Origin: an uncultured Brachyspira sp.
GTDB taxonomy: Bacteria > Spirochaetota > Brachyspiria > Brachyspirales > Brachyspiraceae
DNA length: 64,000 bases
Reading direction: 5' to 3'
Assembly (NCBI RefSeq): GCF_910588665.1
Contig: NZ_CAJUPR010000003.1
Coordinates: forward strand, 24,199-88,198
Made by a program: the position numbers and the translations under genes. Positions 53,104 to 62,606 of this stretch are shown here, in pieces. How positions within the stretch are numbered: the first letter of the stretch is position 1; each line of letters starts with the position of its first letter. The notes beneath the pieces are model-generated. The model searched no databases and was not told the DNA's origin. It saw only the letters and a list, made by a program, of their open reading frames with translations.

Positions 53104-54021
53104 TTATTTTATTATATTATTAACAGATTGCATAAAATTACTGAATGATCTTTCGTCTATATAGTATCTGTTATTATCATTAGTTCTTATTATTTCATAT
53201 TTGCCGCTGTCAGTATTATTTAAAACTTCATACGATATATTATCATTGCTATATGATTGTATATTAATTTTATATAGCATATTATTTTCTTTTATATTTT
53301 CATTTGTTATTACTCCGTCAGCATTTAAATTAGATAAATCAAATATGCTTGAGTAAATGTCATTTGCTTTTACTTCCGTATTATTCCAAGTTTTAAGCCA
53401 ATTATTATTGTCTCTTTCTAATGCATAAGTATTATTATTATCATCTATAATTATTTTTTCTATATCATCATTTCTTATTTTTGAAATAGTTTTATTTATT
53501 AAATCATTTTCTGTTTTATCAAATATATCTTTAGGGTTTGAAGATGAGTTTCCAAGCAAATATATATTTTTATCATTATTTATTTTAGAATAAACACTGT
53601 TTCCGAATGCGGATTTCATACCGAATTTTATATTTCTTATTTCTTTTGAAGAATTATCAAATGCCTGAACAGTTAGCGCCTCGTCATCGGATAATTTATA
53701 TTTTGCGGAAGAATTATCATCTCCCCTTGAAACTATTTCTATAGGCTGTATGATGCTTAATGTATTTGTCATAGATTCTATTAAAGAGTTATCTGCATTA
53801 TATTTATTATTTACAGTCCATTTATTTCCGTCATATTTTATCAATATAGTTTCATTTGCGCCTCTGTTTATAATTATTTCCGATATATTTGAATTGATTT
53901 TTTTAAGAACTGGCAATGAATAACCTTTATTTTTAAAAAAACTTACAGCAGCTAATATTATTATTAAAACAGCTATTACAGAAGATAGGGTTATGTATTT
54001 TTTAGTTAAATTATTATTCAT
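53104..54021 (-). CDS. DUF4340 membrane-anchored protein
   Basis: The 305-residue protein has one N-terminal transmembrane anchor (about 9-28) followed by an exported, beta-rich domain of DUF4340 type: KINSNISEIIINRGANETI near 40-58, KWTVNNKYNADNSLIESM near 68-85, and the second half with YALERDNNNWLKTWNN near 203-218. In many bacteria DUF4340 genes follow gldG-like ABC genes, but none is adjacent here. It is the last gene of a leftward operon after ruvX, 68 bases away. Its function is unknown. Confidence 0.7.
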   Translation of the reverse strand: MNNNLTKKYITLSSVIAVLIIILAAVSFFKNKGYSLPVLKKINSNISEIIINRGANETILIKYDGNKWTVNNKYNADNSLIESMTNTLSIIQPIEIVSRGDDNSSAKYKLSDDEALTVQAFDNSSKEIRNIKFGMKSAFGNSVYSKINNDKNIYLLGNSSSNPKDIFDKTENDLINKTISKIRNDDIEKIIIDDNNNTYALERDNNNWLKTWNNTEVKANDIYSSIFDLSNLNADGVITNENIKENNMLYKINIQSYSNDNISYEVLNNTDSGKYEIIRTNDNNRYYIDERSFSNFMQSVNNIIK

Positions 54022-54089
54022 ATTTTACGCCTTTTATTTTTTTAATTTATAAATATATAAAACTATTTATTTATATAAATAGTAAATAA

Positions 54090-54539
54090 TTATATTTTAT
54101 TATTTTTATTAATGTTCAAATAATTTTCCAATATTAAAGCTGCGGCAATTAAATCATTATATTTTTTTTTAACATTTTTCTTTTTTCCTCTGAGTATGAA
54201 ATCCGCTTCCTTTGAAGTTCCGTATTCATCAACAAAAATTATATTAACTTTAATACTTTTTAATAGAAACTCTGAAAAACGTCTTATTTCTGCGCACCAT
54301 TCGCTTTCTTCTCCTTTATCTGATAAAGGAAGTCCGAAAACAACGGTATCAATATTTTTTTCTTCTATTATGTCCATCAATGCTCTTTTTACTTTTCTTG
54401 CATTGCTCTCTTCTATAAGTCTAAAGTAAAAAGGAATTTTTATATTCATATCCATAAAAGCAGTGCCTGTTTTTTTCTTTCCGAAATCTACACCTAAAAT
54501 CATAGATGCATTTTCATATATTAATTTATTCAAATTCAT
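54090..54539 (-). CDS. ruvX: RuvX/YqgF family putative Holliday-junction resolvase
   Basis: The 149-residue RNase H-like protein has the first catalytic Asp in ILGVDFGKKKTGTAFM (about 14-29), VFGLPLSDKGEES near 67-79, FVDEYGTSKEADFIL near 101-115, and the late Asp in NDLIAAALILENYL near 129-142. The family processes pre-16S rRNA 5' ends and is often called a resolvase. The start is the ATG at 54539, inside the preceding small gene by 14 bases. Confidence 0.82.
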   Translation of the reverse strand: MNLNKLIYENASMILGVDFGKKKTGTAFMDMNIKIPFYFRLIEESNARKVKRALMDIIEEKNIDTVVFGLPLSDKGEESEWCAEIRRFSEFLLKSIKVNIIFVDEYGTSKEADFILRGKKKNVKKKYNDLIAAALILENYLNINKNNKI

Positions 54540-54699
54540 TCTCTTTTATTAAAGTTCTCATAAGTAATATAAATACTATCAACATCAAAACAGCAGCTGT
54601 AAATTCAGTCAGATAAGAAGCATATAGATATCTTGAAAAAACGGTAAAGTACAGCAGTATTGTAATATATGGATATTTAGGTTTTCTAAAGCCGTACAT
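54526..54699 (-). CDS. 57-residue two-helix membrane protein
   Basis: A small leftward gene fills the gap between the U32 gene and ruvX. It starts at ATG 54697-54699 with AAGGA eight bases upstream and encodes 57 residues ending in KENEFE. The predicted helices are about 11-23 (YITILLYFTVFSR) and 32-49 (EFTAAVLMLIVFILLMRT), joined by a short loop. It overlaps ruvX by 14 bases, and its start is 19 bases after the U32 gene's stop. The good ribosome site, operon fit and membrane pattern support translation. I do not recognise its family. Confidence 0.6.
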   Translation of the reverse strand: MYGFRKPKYPYITILLYFTVFSRYLYASYLTEFTAAVLMLIVFILLMRTLIKENEFE

Positions 54700-54717
54700 A
54701 ACATTGTCCTTAAACTT

Positions 54718-55950
54718 TTAATCTTCCATTGTAATAATATCATATTTTTTAAAATTATGAACTCCTGATTTCATATATGCATTATCAATATTTCTTATGA
54801 TCTCAGTTTCTATAAACTCATTATTTTCATTTTTTATAAACAGCTTGAATCTGCCGTCATTATATTTAAGAAAATCCCTGCCTATATATATTAAATTATC
54901 TCCGTTTTTTATAGTATTGTATACCGTAATTTTAGCATATTCTTCAGTATCATCTGCAATCATTCCCATAAGTCTTCTGCCTTTTAAATATCCTTTTAAT
55001 GCAGGCTTTATATTATTCCTTCCGAAATAAAAACCTGTGTCGCTTTCTCTTCTGCTTATAGTTTCAAGTTCTTTTAAATAGCTTCTGATAGGCTCTTTTT
55101 TTATTGCTTCAGGATATGCTTCATAACCGATTCTGTTAAGCAGATCTAATAATATTCTGTAAACTCTCACAGTATTTGCCGTATAATATACGCTTTTCAT
55201 TCTTCCTTCTATTTTTATAGAATCAATACCTGCTTTTTGAAGTAAATGCAGATATTCAGCCATCTGTAAATCCCTGCTGCTTAGTATTGCTGTATGGTTT
55301 TCGCCTTCTTCTATTTCTATAAACTCTCCTGGTCTTGTCTTTTCTTCAATATAGGTTTTAAAATTCCATCTGCAGACCTGAGAGCATTCTCCTCCGTTTG
55401 CATCCCTGTTATTTAAAAAGTTTGATAGAAGACATCTTCCCGAATATGACATGCATACAGCCCCATGAGCAAATGTTTCTAATTCTAAATCTGTATTTTC
55501 TCTTATTTCTTTTATTTCATCTAATGAAAGTTCCCTTGCAAGTATTATTCTGCTTGCTCCCAGAGTTTCATACATTTTGCATGAATAACTGTTTGTAACC
55601 GATGCCTGAGTGCTTATATGAATAACGGCTTCAGGTATTATTTCTTTAACTATTGCAAGCACTCCTAAATCCGAAACAATAAAAGCATCTATATGCATGT
55701 TTTGAATTTCTTTTAAATACAATTTTAAATTATTTTTATCATATTCATGCAAAAAAGCATTTAAAGTAAGATAAAGTTTTTTATTCAGTTTTTCAGCAAG
55801 TTTTGTGCATTCATAAAGCTCTTTAGCAGTTGTGTTTTTGCTCTGATGCCTTAAATTAAATAATGCTCCTCCTATATATGCCGCATCTGCTCCGTAATGA
55901 TATGCCGTTTCTAGTTTTTCTTTATTTCCTGCAGGGGCTAAAAGTTCCAT
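54718..55950 (-). CDS. U32 peptidase-family protein, TrhP/RlhA-like
   Basis: The 410-residue protein opens with MELLAPAGNKEKLETAYHYG, the U32 signature, and has the conserved cysteine motif in HGAVCMSYSGRCLLSN and GGECSQVCRWNF (about 160-190). Members of this family once called collagenases act in RNA hydroxylation: RlhA on 23S rRNA and TrhP on wobble uridine 34 (ho5U34) of tRNA. At about 410 residues it matches TrhP better than the longer RlhA. It is the first gene of the leftward operon with the small membrane gene, ruvX and DUF4340. Confidence 0.78.
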   Translation of the reverse strand: MELLAPAGNKEKLETAYHYGADAAYIGGALFNLRHQSKNTTAKELYECTKLAEKLNKKLYLTLNAFLHEYDKNNLKLYLKEIQNMHIDAFIVSDLGVLAIVKEIIPEAVIHISTQASVTNSYSCKMYETLGASRIILARELSLDEIKEIRENTDLELETFAHGAVCMSYSGRCLLSNFLNNRDANGGECSQVCRWNFKTYIEEKTRPGEFIEIEEGENHTAILSSRDLQMAEYLHLLQKAGIDSIKIEGRMKSVYYTANTVRVYRILLDLLNRIGYEAYPEAIKKEPIRSYLKELETISRRESDTGFYFGRNNIKPALKGYLKGRRLMGMIADDTEEYAKITVYNTIKNGDNLIYIGRDFLKYNDGRFKLFIKNENNEFIETEIIRNIDNAYMKSGVHNFKKYDIITMED

Positions 55951-56074
55951 TTTATGTATTATCCTGTTGATTTTATATATTGTATATTATACCGAAATTA
56001 ATAAAAAGTATATATTTAATTTTTATTTTGTTATAAATTAAATATAAACCAATTATAATAAGGAATGTATATTT

Positions 56075-56651
56075 ATGCAAATACCAAAACCGTCTATTGA
56101 ACAAGTTAAAAAGTATTTAAAAAAATGGAATAGTTTAGATAAAGGAAAATATTATCGTCAAGAAGAAGCTTTAAATAAATTGTTTTTTGAATTATGCCCA
56201 AACAATAAAGATATAAATAGTATATTGATAAAAGCTGCTGTCTTAAATGATTTCTATAGTACAAATATATATCATATTTATGCCGTTGCTAATCATATAG
56301 AAAAATTAGCTATAGATGAAAGATTAGATAAAGGAGATGAAAATTTGGTAGACGATTTAAAAAAAGTAAAAATAGGAAATAAAGAAATAAATTTTTATTC
56401 ATTTGCTACTAAATATTGTTCTCATCATAAACCTGAATATTATCCTATATATGACAAATATGTAGGCAAAGCACTTATATATTTTAGAAATGAATATAAG
56501 TTTTGTGAATTCAAAAATGACGGCTTATAAAGAATACGGTAAATTTAAAAATATAATTTCTGAGTTTGTTCAATTTTATCAATTAGATAATTACTGTTTT
56601 AAGGAAATAGATAGGTATTTATGGCAATTAGGAAAACAATATTTTAATTAA
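56075..56651 (+). pseudogene. frameshifted conserved hypothetical gene
   Basis: The first frame (56075-56530) encodes 151 residues with FYSTNIYHIYAVANHI near 72-87 and NFYSFATKYCSHHKPEYY near 107-124, and stops after EFKNDGL. The +1 frame carries on from 56517 to a stop at 56649-56651 with AYKEYGKFKNIISEF and ends in DRYLWQLGKQYFN, which reads as the natural continuation. One extra base around the GG at 56521-56522 (or the A-run at 56513-56517) explains the break. The intact product would be about 190 residues. Function unknown. A sequencing error is possible. Confidence 0.65.
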
Positions 56652-56697
56652 AAAAAATAATTTTTTAAAATAATAAATATTCCATTAAAAAAATGTT

Positions 56698-56725
56698 TTT
56701 ACAACTTTTATATTTATGGTATTAT
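56698..56725 (+). promoter_or_regulatory. candidate proC promoter
   Basis: TTTACA (56698-56703) and TATTAT (56720-56725) with a 16-base spacer, 50 bases before the ATG. Confidence 0.4.
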
Positions 56726-56775
56726 ATAATATATAGAATCTGCATCAATTTTAATTATGCTAAGGAGTTTTTAAT

Positions 56776-57570
56776 ATGACAATAGGTTTTATCGGAGCAG
56801 GAGCTATGGGAGGGGCTTTAATAGAAGGCTTTATTAAATCAGGAATAGATTACGCAAACATTGTTGCAAGCGTAAAAACAGCTGAGAGAAAAAATTATCT
56901 TGAAAAGAATCTTGGAATAAAAGTTTATTCTGATAATAGAAAAGTAGCTAGTGAGGTAGATGTTTTATTTTTGGCAGTTAAGCCTTATATGATTCCTGTT
57001 ATTGCAGCTGAGATATCATCATCTATTAAAGTGGGTGCTACTATTATAAGCGTTGCTGCTTCCGTATCTAAAAAGGATTTATCAAGATATTTTAATGGAA
57101 GCAGAATTGTGAGGATAATGCCTAATACTCCTGTAAAAACATGCAATGGTTTTATATCAGTTGTTGAAACCGAAAATAAGATTGTTGAAACTGCCGCCGT
57201 TGAGCTTTTAAAAAGAGTAGGAATTGTTAAAGTAATAAAAGAAGAGCAAATACATGCCTATAATGCTATGGCTGGCTGTTCTCCTGCCTTTATGTATATA
57301 TTAATAGAGGCTATGAGCGATGCAGGTGTTATTATGGGTATAGACAGAAAAACATCTATAGAAATGGCGGCTCAGGTTTTTAAAGGCGCAGGTGCTATGG
57401 TATTAGAATCATGCGGCATGCATCCTGCTGAGCTTAAAGATGCAGTATGTACTCCCGGAGGCCTCACTATAAAGGGAGTTGAGGTTTTAGAAGAAAAATG
57501 TCTTAGAAGCGGACTTATAGAAAGTATTATTGCAAGTTATAATAAGTCAGTGGAAAGCGAAAAAAAATAA
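56776..57570 (+). CDS. proC: pyrroline-5-carboxylate reductase
   Basis: ProC reduces pyrroline-5-carboxylate to proline with NAD(P)H, the last step of proline synthesis. The 264-residue enzyme has the Rossmann loop TIGFIGAGAMGGALIEG (2-18), AVKPYMIPVI near 71-80, RIMPNTPVKTCNGF near 114-127, and the C-terminal active-site block CTPGGLTIKGVEVLEE near 226-241, with SPAFMYILIEAMSDAGV near 170. TAAGGAG precedes the ATG. proB, which makes the precursor, lies on the other strand at 59053, while proA is not seen in the window. Confidence 0.93.
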   Translation: MTIGFIGAGAMGGALIEGFIKSGIDYANIVASVKTAERKNYLEKNLGIKVYSDNRKVASEVDVLFLAVKPYMIPVIAAEISSSIKVGATIISVAASVSKKDLSRYFNGSRIVRIMPNTPVKTCNGFISVVETENKIVETAAVELLKRVGIVKVIKEEQIHAYNAMAGCSPAFMYILIEAMSDAGVIMGIDRKTSIEMAAQVFKGAGAMVLESCGMHPAELKDAVCTPGGLTIKGVEVLEEKCLRSGLIESIIASYNKSVESEKK

Positions 57571-57633
57571 TATTATATGTTATAAAATATGTGTTTTTTA
57601 TTAAAATTATAATAATAAATTAGAAAATTCTGT

Positions 57634-57661
57634 TTGACTTTTTTAATTAAGCTATTATAAT
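57634..57661 (+). promoter_or_regulatory. promoter of the receiver-domain gene
   Basis: TTGACT (57634-57639) and TATAAT (57656-57661) with a 16-base spacer, 26 bases before the ATG. Confidence 0.7.
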
Positions 57662-57687
57662 ACTAATATAATATAACGGAGAAAAAT

Positions 57688-58050
57688 ATGCCTAAAAAAA
57701 CAATTTTAGTTTTAGATGATGAAAAAAGCATTAGGACTCTTTTTGAGGAAGAGTTTAAAGATGAGGGATATGATGTTGTATCCACCGATAGCGGAGAAGA
57801 AGCTTTGGAAATGCTTGATAAAGGTACTCCTCATATTGATTTAATAACATTAGATATAAAAATGCCTAAAATGGACGGATTAGATTTTTTAGCTAAAGTA
57901 AGAGAAAAACATAGAGAACTGCCTATTATTATATGTACGGCATACAATAATTACAGACATGAATTTTCTGTTTGGAATGCGGACGGATATATACTTAAGT
58001 CTGGAAACCTTACTGAAATAAAAGACAAGATAAGAAGACTTATAGGATAA
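57688..58050 (+). CDS. receiver-only response regulator
   Basis: The 120-residue protein is a single CheY-like receiver domain. The acidic pocket is VLDDE (D10, D11), the phosphorylation site is D56 in TLDIKMP, the switch Thr is T84 in ICTAYNN, and the conserved Lys is K104 in YILKSG. There is no DNA-binding or enzyme domain, so it should act by protein contact, as CheY and Spo0F do. The cognate kinase is not adjacent. It starts from its own good promoter and ends 6 bases before the second galT, so the two are probably co-transcribed. Confidence 0.85.
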   Translation: MPKKTILVLDDEKSIRTLFEEEFKDEGYDVVSTDSGEEALEMLDKGTPHIDLITLDIKMPKMDGLDFLAKVREKHRELPIIICTAYNNYRHEFSVWNADGYILKSGNLTEIKDKIRRLIG

Positions 58051-58056
58051 TTTTTT

Positions 58057-59058
58057 ATGTCGCATATTCGTAAAGATCCTGTAACTAAACAGTCAGTAAT
58101 AATATCTTCTGAAAGAAGCGGAAGACCTAGCGATTATGTTAATTTACATAAAAAACATATTGCTAATTCCGAGCTTAGCTGTCCTTTCTGCAGAGGGCAT
58201 GAGATGAAAACTCCTGATGCTCTTTATACCGTATATGCTGAACATGAAGAGATTTGGCAGGTTAGGATAGTACCAAATAAATATCCTATAATATCCGAAA
58301 CTTATAATAATGAATTGCCTGAAGAAAATAATCTTTTTTATGCATGCAGTCAGAACGGTTTTCATGATGTAATTATAGAACACCCTAATCATTATTTTAA
58401 TTTTTATCATGCTCATACGGAGGATTTTTTATATATATTTAAAGCCGTTATTATGCGTCTTAAGGATTTTGCTGAAAATAAAGATATGCTTTATAGTCTG
58501 CATTTCAAGAACTTCGGATCCGAAGCAGGCGCAAGTTTATCGCATTCGCATTCTCAGATAATAACAACTCCTTTTATACCGATTCAAATGTTTGATGAAA
58601 TCAACGGAGCTTTGGAGTATTATAATGATAATGACAGATGCGTATACTGCGATATAATCAAAGAAGAAAAAAATATAAATGAAAGGGTAATATGCGAAAA
58701 TGATTCATTTATAGCTGTTTCTCCTTTTGCTTCAAGATCGCCTTATCAAATATATATAATGCCTAAAAATCATTCGGAAAGTATTATATGCGCATCGCAT
58801 TCAAATATACTTGATTTTGCATCCATATTAAAAAATATATTTGACAGATTATATAAACTTCTTGGAGAAATAAGCTTTAATTATGTTCTTCATACGCTTT
58901 CTCCTATACTCAAAAATAGATATGGACAGTCAAGTCATTGGTTTTTAGATATTATGCCTAAAATGAGCAAATTGGCAGGTTATGAGCTTGGAAGCGGCGT
59001 ATTTATAAACTCCATAACTCCGGAAGATGCTACAGAACAGTTAAAAAATATATTATAA
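58057..59058 (+). CDS. GalT-like sugar-1-phosphate nucleotidyltransferase (second copy)
   Basis: The 333-residue protein belongs to the HIT/GalT superfamily: CPFC (C42, C45) as zinc-type ligands, RIVPNKYPIISE near 70-81, and the active site HSHSQ at about 163-167, where GalT proper has HPHGQ. A second Cys pair, CVYC, is near 203-206. Differences from the copy at 31492 make another substrate possible, such as ADP-glucose phosphorylase-type activity. It follows the receiver gene by 6 bases. Its 3' end overlaps the convergent proB by 6 bases. Confidence 0.75.
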   Translation: MSHIRKDPVTKQSVIISSERSGRPSDYVNLHKKHIANSELSCPFCRGHEMKTPDALYTVYAEHEEIWQVRIVPNKYPIISETYNNELPEENNLFYACSQNGFHDVIIEHPNHYFNFYHAHTEDFLYIFKAVIMRLKDFAENKDMLYSLHFKNFGSEAGASLSHSHSQIITTPFIPIQMFDEINGALEYYNDNDRCVYCDIIKEEKNINERVICENDSFIAVSPFASRSPYQIYIMPKNHSESIICASHSNILDFASILKNIFDRLYKLLGEISFNYVLHTLSPILKNRYGQSSHWFLDIMPKMSKLAGYELGSGVFINSITPEDATEQLKNIL

Positions 59059-60198
59059 TAATACTATATAATCTCTGGTAATAACGGCATCATAATTTTT
59101 ATATCCTAGTATTTTTAATATATCATCGGAATGATGCCCTATTATCTTTTTTATATCATAGCTGCTGTAATTAACTATTCCTCTTGCAAATTCATTTCCT
59201 TTTTCATCTGTAATGCTTACTATATCGCCTTTTTCAAAATCATTAATTACTTTTGTTATGCCTATAGGAAGCAGGCTGGATTCTTTTTCAAGCACTGCTT
59301 TTTTAGCGCCGAAATTAACTTCTAATTTTCCTATTATGGTGGTGGCATAAGCAATCCATCTTCTTTTAGTAGAAAGTTCATGGCTTTCTTCAACAGGATA
59401 GAATATTGTTTTGTCTTCGCTTTCAAATATATTATTAAGCACATCAGGTTTTTTACCGTTTGCTATAAATAAAGCGCATCCCGATCTTGTAACTATTTCT
59501 GCAGCCTGAAGCTTTGTTTTCATGCCGCCTCTTCCTCCTTTAGATGCGTCAAGTCCCAAACTTTCTATTTCTTTTGTAACTTTAAATACCTCATGTATAA
59601 ATTTAGCATTAGGATTAGTTTTAGGATTGTCGTCATAAAGTCCGTTTATATCCGATAGTATTATAAGTAAATCTGCACCGAGTCTGCTTGCCACTAATGC
59701 CGAAAGCTTATCATTATCTGAAAAACTTATCTGCGTAATATCATATAATTGTTTAAGCTCATCGCTTGATACTGCATCATTTTCATTTATTATTGGTATG
59801 ACTTTATATTTAAGAAGTATGCTTAAAGTGGAATTAAGATTCAGATATCTTCTTCTGTTTGAAAAATCTTCTTTTGTAAGCAGTATCTGAGCTGTAACTA
59901 TATCAAATTTTGAAAATCCGTCTTCATATATGGACATAAGCTGAGATTGTCCTATTGCGGCGCAGGCTTGTTTTAAAGCAATTTCATCTAAGTTATCAGC
60001 ATTTATTTTTTTAGCGCCAAGCCCCACAGCTCCTGAAGTAACTATTAATAATTCTTTTCCCATTCTATGGTATTTGGCTATAGCCTCTATAAACGAGTAT
60101 ATTCTTGCTAAAGATATATAGCCTTCATCATTTCTTAAGACATTTGTACCGAATTTAAATACTATTCTCTTAATATTGCTTAAATCTATTTTTTTCAT
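59053..60198 (-). CDS. proB: glutamate 5-kinase
   Basis: ProB phosphorylates glutamate to begin proline synthesis. The 381-residue enzyme has an amino-acid-kinase domain (about 8-260) with KFGTNVLRNDEG at about 14-25, VTSGAVGLGAKK near 53-64, PIINENDAVSSDE near 139-151, SDNDKLSALVASRLGADLL near 162-180, and the loop SKGGRGGMKTK near 219-229. A C-terminal PUA domain (about 280-370) is present, as in E. coli ProB. It converges with the galT-like gene and is transcribed alone. Confidence 0.92.
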   Translation of the reverse strand: MKKIDLSNIKRIVFKFGTNVLRNDEGYISLARIYSFIEAIAKYHRMGKELLIVTSGAVGLGAKKINADNLDEIALKQACAAIGQSQLMSIYEDGFSKFDIVTAQILLTKEDFSNRRRYLNLNSTLSILLKYKVIPIINENDAVSSDELKQLYDITQISFSDNDKLSALVASRLGADLLIILSDINGLYDDNPKTNPNAKFIHEVFKVTKEIESLGLDASKGGRGGMKTKLQAAEIVTRSGCALFIANGKKPDVLNNIFESEDKTIFYPVEESHELSTKRRWIAYATTIIGKLEVNFGAKKAVLEKESSLLPIGITKVINDFEKGDIVSITDEKGNEFARGIVNYSSYDIKKIIGHHSDDILKILGYKNYDAVITRDYIVLL

Positions 60199-60274
60199 GC
60201 GGAGAATTATAAATTATATAATAAAAAAATAAAGTTATAACTTAATATATTTTTTAAAATTATCAGATATTTTT

Positions 60275-61594
60275 CTATTTATTTCCCCATACGCCTCCGA
60301 ATTTAAAGCTTAAGCCCAAATAAAAATCATTATCTACAGTATAATGTCCTCCGTTTTCTGCTTCATAAGATATAACCCCCACTTTATGCCTGTCTTCTAG
60401 TTCATAATACTGATAATTATTCTTATATACGGGATCATAAGTAAAAGTGTCTGAAAGCATTATTTTTAAATCATCGGTTATATTAAATGTTATTTTTAAG
60501 AAGGCTCTGTACTTTAGCTTAAAAATATCCAAAGCATCAGAATATATATTATTATCATGAATACCTAAATGAGCCGTTATATCAAATTTCCATAATCTTC
60601 TTGCCTCAAAAAATATAAATCCGCTCATTCCGTAATATGGTTTTTCTCCGTCAAATGTTTGTACTGAGAAATCCGTATAGTATCCGTTATTATAATTATG
60701 GCTATTATTATTCGTATCATAGGAATATTCATTATGTCTTCTTATGCCATGTCTGAACCAGAAGCCTTCAATTCCTGCCGTAAATCTTCCGTTTTTTCCG
60801 TTTATAAAATATAAAAATGCATTAATGCTGTCTCCCCATTCTTTAATAGGTATGGAGCCTATTTCGGTGATTATGCATGAAGCGCCTATATTGATATAAT
60901 CGTTGCTGTATGATATTTTAGCCATTAAGCCTTTAGAAGAATTGGCATCAAGTCCCATCTCTCCGTTAATCATACCCACACCTATAAATACGCCGAAAAA
61001 ATTAGCTTCCAGCATTATGCCTGTATCGTATCTTGGTATAAATTGAGTTTCATAACCTATCGGCATATCTCTCGGACCTGATAATACTGTGGCTTTATTG
61101 CTGCTTACAGTATGATAATAAAATAATGTGGGAAAATATGATGTCATTGGTATATTTTTTGTGTATGGTTCAAGCACTCCAGCCCTTATTCCTACATATT
61201 TAAAATTTATAAATATATTCATTTTAGAAAAATCAAATATAGGAGGAGACATATCTTTATAAAATCTTGCTTTATGTGATAAAGGTTCATAAAACCTTGC
61301 ATTAATTTGAGCTTCTATAGATGCATACTTATATTTTTTTATGTAATGCAAATATCCGTATAAAAGCACTCCCAATGTATCTTCGTTTCCTGTCTGCTCA
61401 ATAAGATCGCTCATTCTTCCGTAAGCTGTTAATTCTAAAGATGCGGATAATTGACCATATTTTTTTATACTGTTTGTATTAGAAGCTTGAGAATATGCTT
61501 TATTATTAATAATAATAAAAATTAACATAATACAAAACAGACGGCAATAAAAAATTCTTTTTTTAAACCTTAATTTGTGTGTTGTGTGTTTCAT
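60275..61594 (-). CDS. outer-membrane beta-barrel protein
   Basis: The 439-residue protein has a signal peptide (about 1-36, ending NKAYSQA) and then alternating polar/hydrophobic strands with many aromatic residues, without a conserved named domain. It ends in strands such as DFYLGLSFKFGGVWG, resembling an outer-membrane barrel terminus (aromatic-rich, though followed by a short NK tail). It is probably a porin or adhesin of the outer membrane. It faces the divergent ankyrin gene across a 143-base gap. Confidence 0.6.
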   Translation of the reverse strand: MKHTTHKLRFKKRIFYCRLFCIMLIFIIINNKAYSQASNTNSIKKYGQLSASLELTAYGRMSDLIEQTGNEDTLGVLLYGYLHYIKKYKYASIEAQINARFYEPLSHKARFYKDMSPPIFDFSKMNIFINFKYVGIRAGVLEPYTKNIPMTSYFPTLFYYHTVSSNKATVLSGPRDMPIGYETQFIPRYDTGIMLEANFFGVFIGVGMINGEMGLDANSSKGLMAKISYSNDYINIGASCIITEIGSIPIKEWGDSINAFLYFINGKNGRFTAGIEGFWFRHGIRRHNEYSYDTNNNSHNYNNGYYTDFSVQTFDGEKPYYGMSGFIFFEARRLWKFDITAHLGIHDNNIYSDALDIFKLKYRAFLKITFNITDDLKIMLSDTFTYDPVYKNNYQYYELEDRHKVGVISYEAENGGHYTVDNDFYLGLSFKFGGVWGNK

Positions 61595-61676
61595 TATTTA
61601 TACTCCTTATAATATAATATTAGTTTATATAAGTCAATATATCAACTATATTATATGAAAATTATTATATTACTTG

Positions 61677-61704
61677 TTGTATATTTTTTTATATATATTA
61701 TAAT
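61677..61704 (+). promoter_or_regulatory. promoter of the ankyrin-nuclease operon
   Basis: TTGTAT (61677-61682) and TATAAT (61699-61704) with a 16-base spacer, 33 bases before the ATG. Confidence 0.55.
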
Positions 61705-61737
61705 TTACATAATTATAATATAACTGAGGTATTTTTT

Positions 61738-62601
61738 ATGAAAAAAATATTTGCTCTTGCCGTTAATTTGTTTTTACTGACTTTTATATTATATTCTCAG
61801 GACACTGAAATATCAAAAAATTTAAAAGATAAAGAATTTACAGATTCAAATAATGAATTTTTTTCTTATATAGAAAACGGAAATATAGATAAAGTCAGAG
61901 AGCTGCTGAGGCTCGGCATAGATGTTAATAGCGTTAATTCAGAAGGCTGGTCTGCTTTGCATGAGGCGGTAAGAGTTAATAACAGTGAAGTAGTGAAGGA
62001 ATTATTATCCCATAAAAAAATAAATATGAACCCTGTTTTGCCTGCCGATACGATATTATTAAACGGCAATAATAAATGGTATGCTGACGGACAAACGCCT
62101 CTTTTACTTGCTTCATATTACAGATATTCAGGTATAGTAAGTATGCTTCTTAATTACGGAGCCGACATTATGGCAAGAGATTCTGTAGATGATGCTATGG
62201 CTATACATATAGCTTCTGCAAGGGGATATTCCGATGTAATATCTGTTATATTGGATTCTTCTGCGGCAAGAAATTCCGGAGCTGATATTGCCAATATTGG
62301 AGATAATTCTGGCACAACACCTTTAATGTGGGCTGCTATGAATAATCAAGTGTCCGCTATGTCTGTTTTAATTAGATATAATGCGGATATAAATATGCAA
62401 GATGATGACGGCTGGACGCCTTTGCATTTTGCGGCGGCTTCAGACAGCTACAGAGCTGCGGAGCTGCTTTTGAAAAATAATGCAGATGTTAATATTGCTG
62501 ATGTAGATGGAAAAAAAGCTTCCGATGTTACAGACGATACGGATATACAAGCATTATTAAATCAATATATTACAGAAAGCGGTATGCAAGAAAATAATTA
62601 A
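61738..62601 (+). CDS. exported ankyrin-repeat protein
   Basis: The 287-residue protein has a signal peptide (about 1-21, ending FILYSQ) and five ankyrin repeats, starting near residue 62 with EGWSALHEAVRVNNSEVVK and including GQTPLLLASYYRYSGIV, GTTPLMWAAMNNQVSAM and GWTPLHFAAASDSYRAAEL. Ankyrin repeats bind other proteins. The signal implies action in the periplasm or at the outer surface. The Cas4-like nuclease gene follows after 5 bases. There is no paired catalase gene, though in other bacteria exported ankyrin proteins sometimes aid catalase. Confidence 0.82.
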   Translation: MKKIFALAVNLFLLTFILYSQDTEISKNLKDKEFTDSNNEFFSYIENGNIDKVRELLRLGIDVNSVNSEGWSALHEAVRVNNSEVVKELLSHKKINMNPVLPADTILLNGNNKWYADGQTPLLLASYYRYSGIVSMLLNYGADIMARDSVDDAMAIHIASARGYSDVISVILDSSAARNSGADIANIGDNSGTTPLMWAAMNNQVSAMSVLIRYNADINMQDDDGWTPLHFAAASDSYRAAELLLKNNADVNIADVDGKKASDVTDDTDIQALLNQYITESGMQENN

Positions 62602-62606
62602 TAGTT

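Noticed and set aside
53095..53123. TTAATAATA/TATTATTAA hairpin at the end of lptB
   Set aside because: It is entirely A/T and lies inside the end of the DUF4340 gene, so it is not a convincing terminator.
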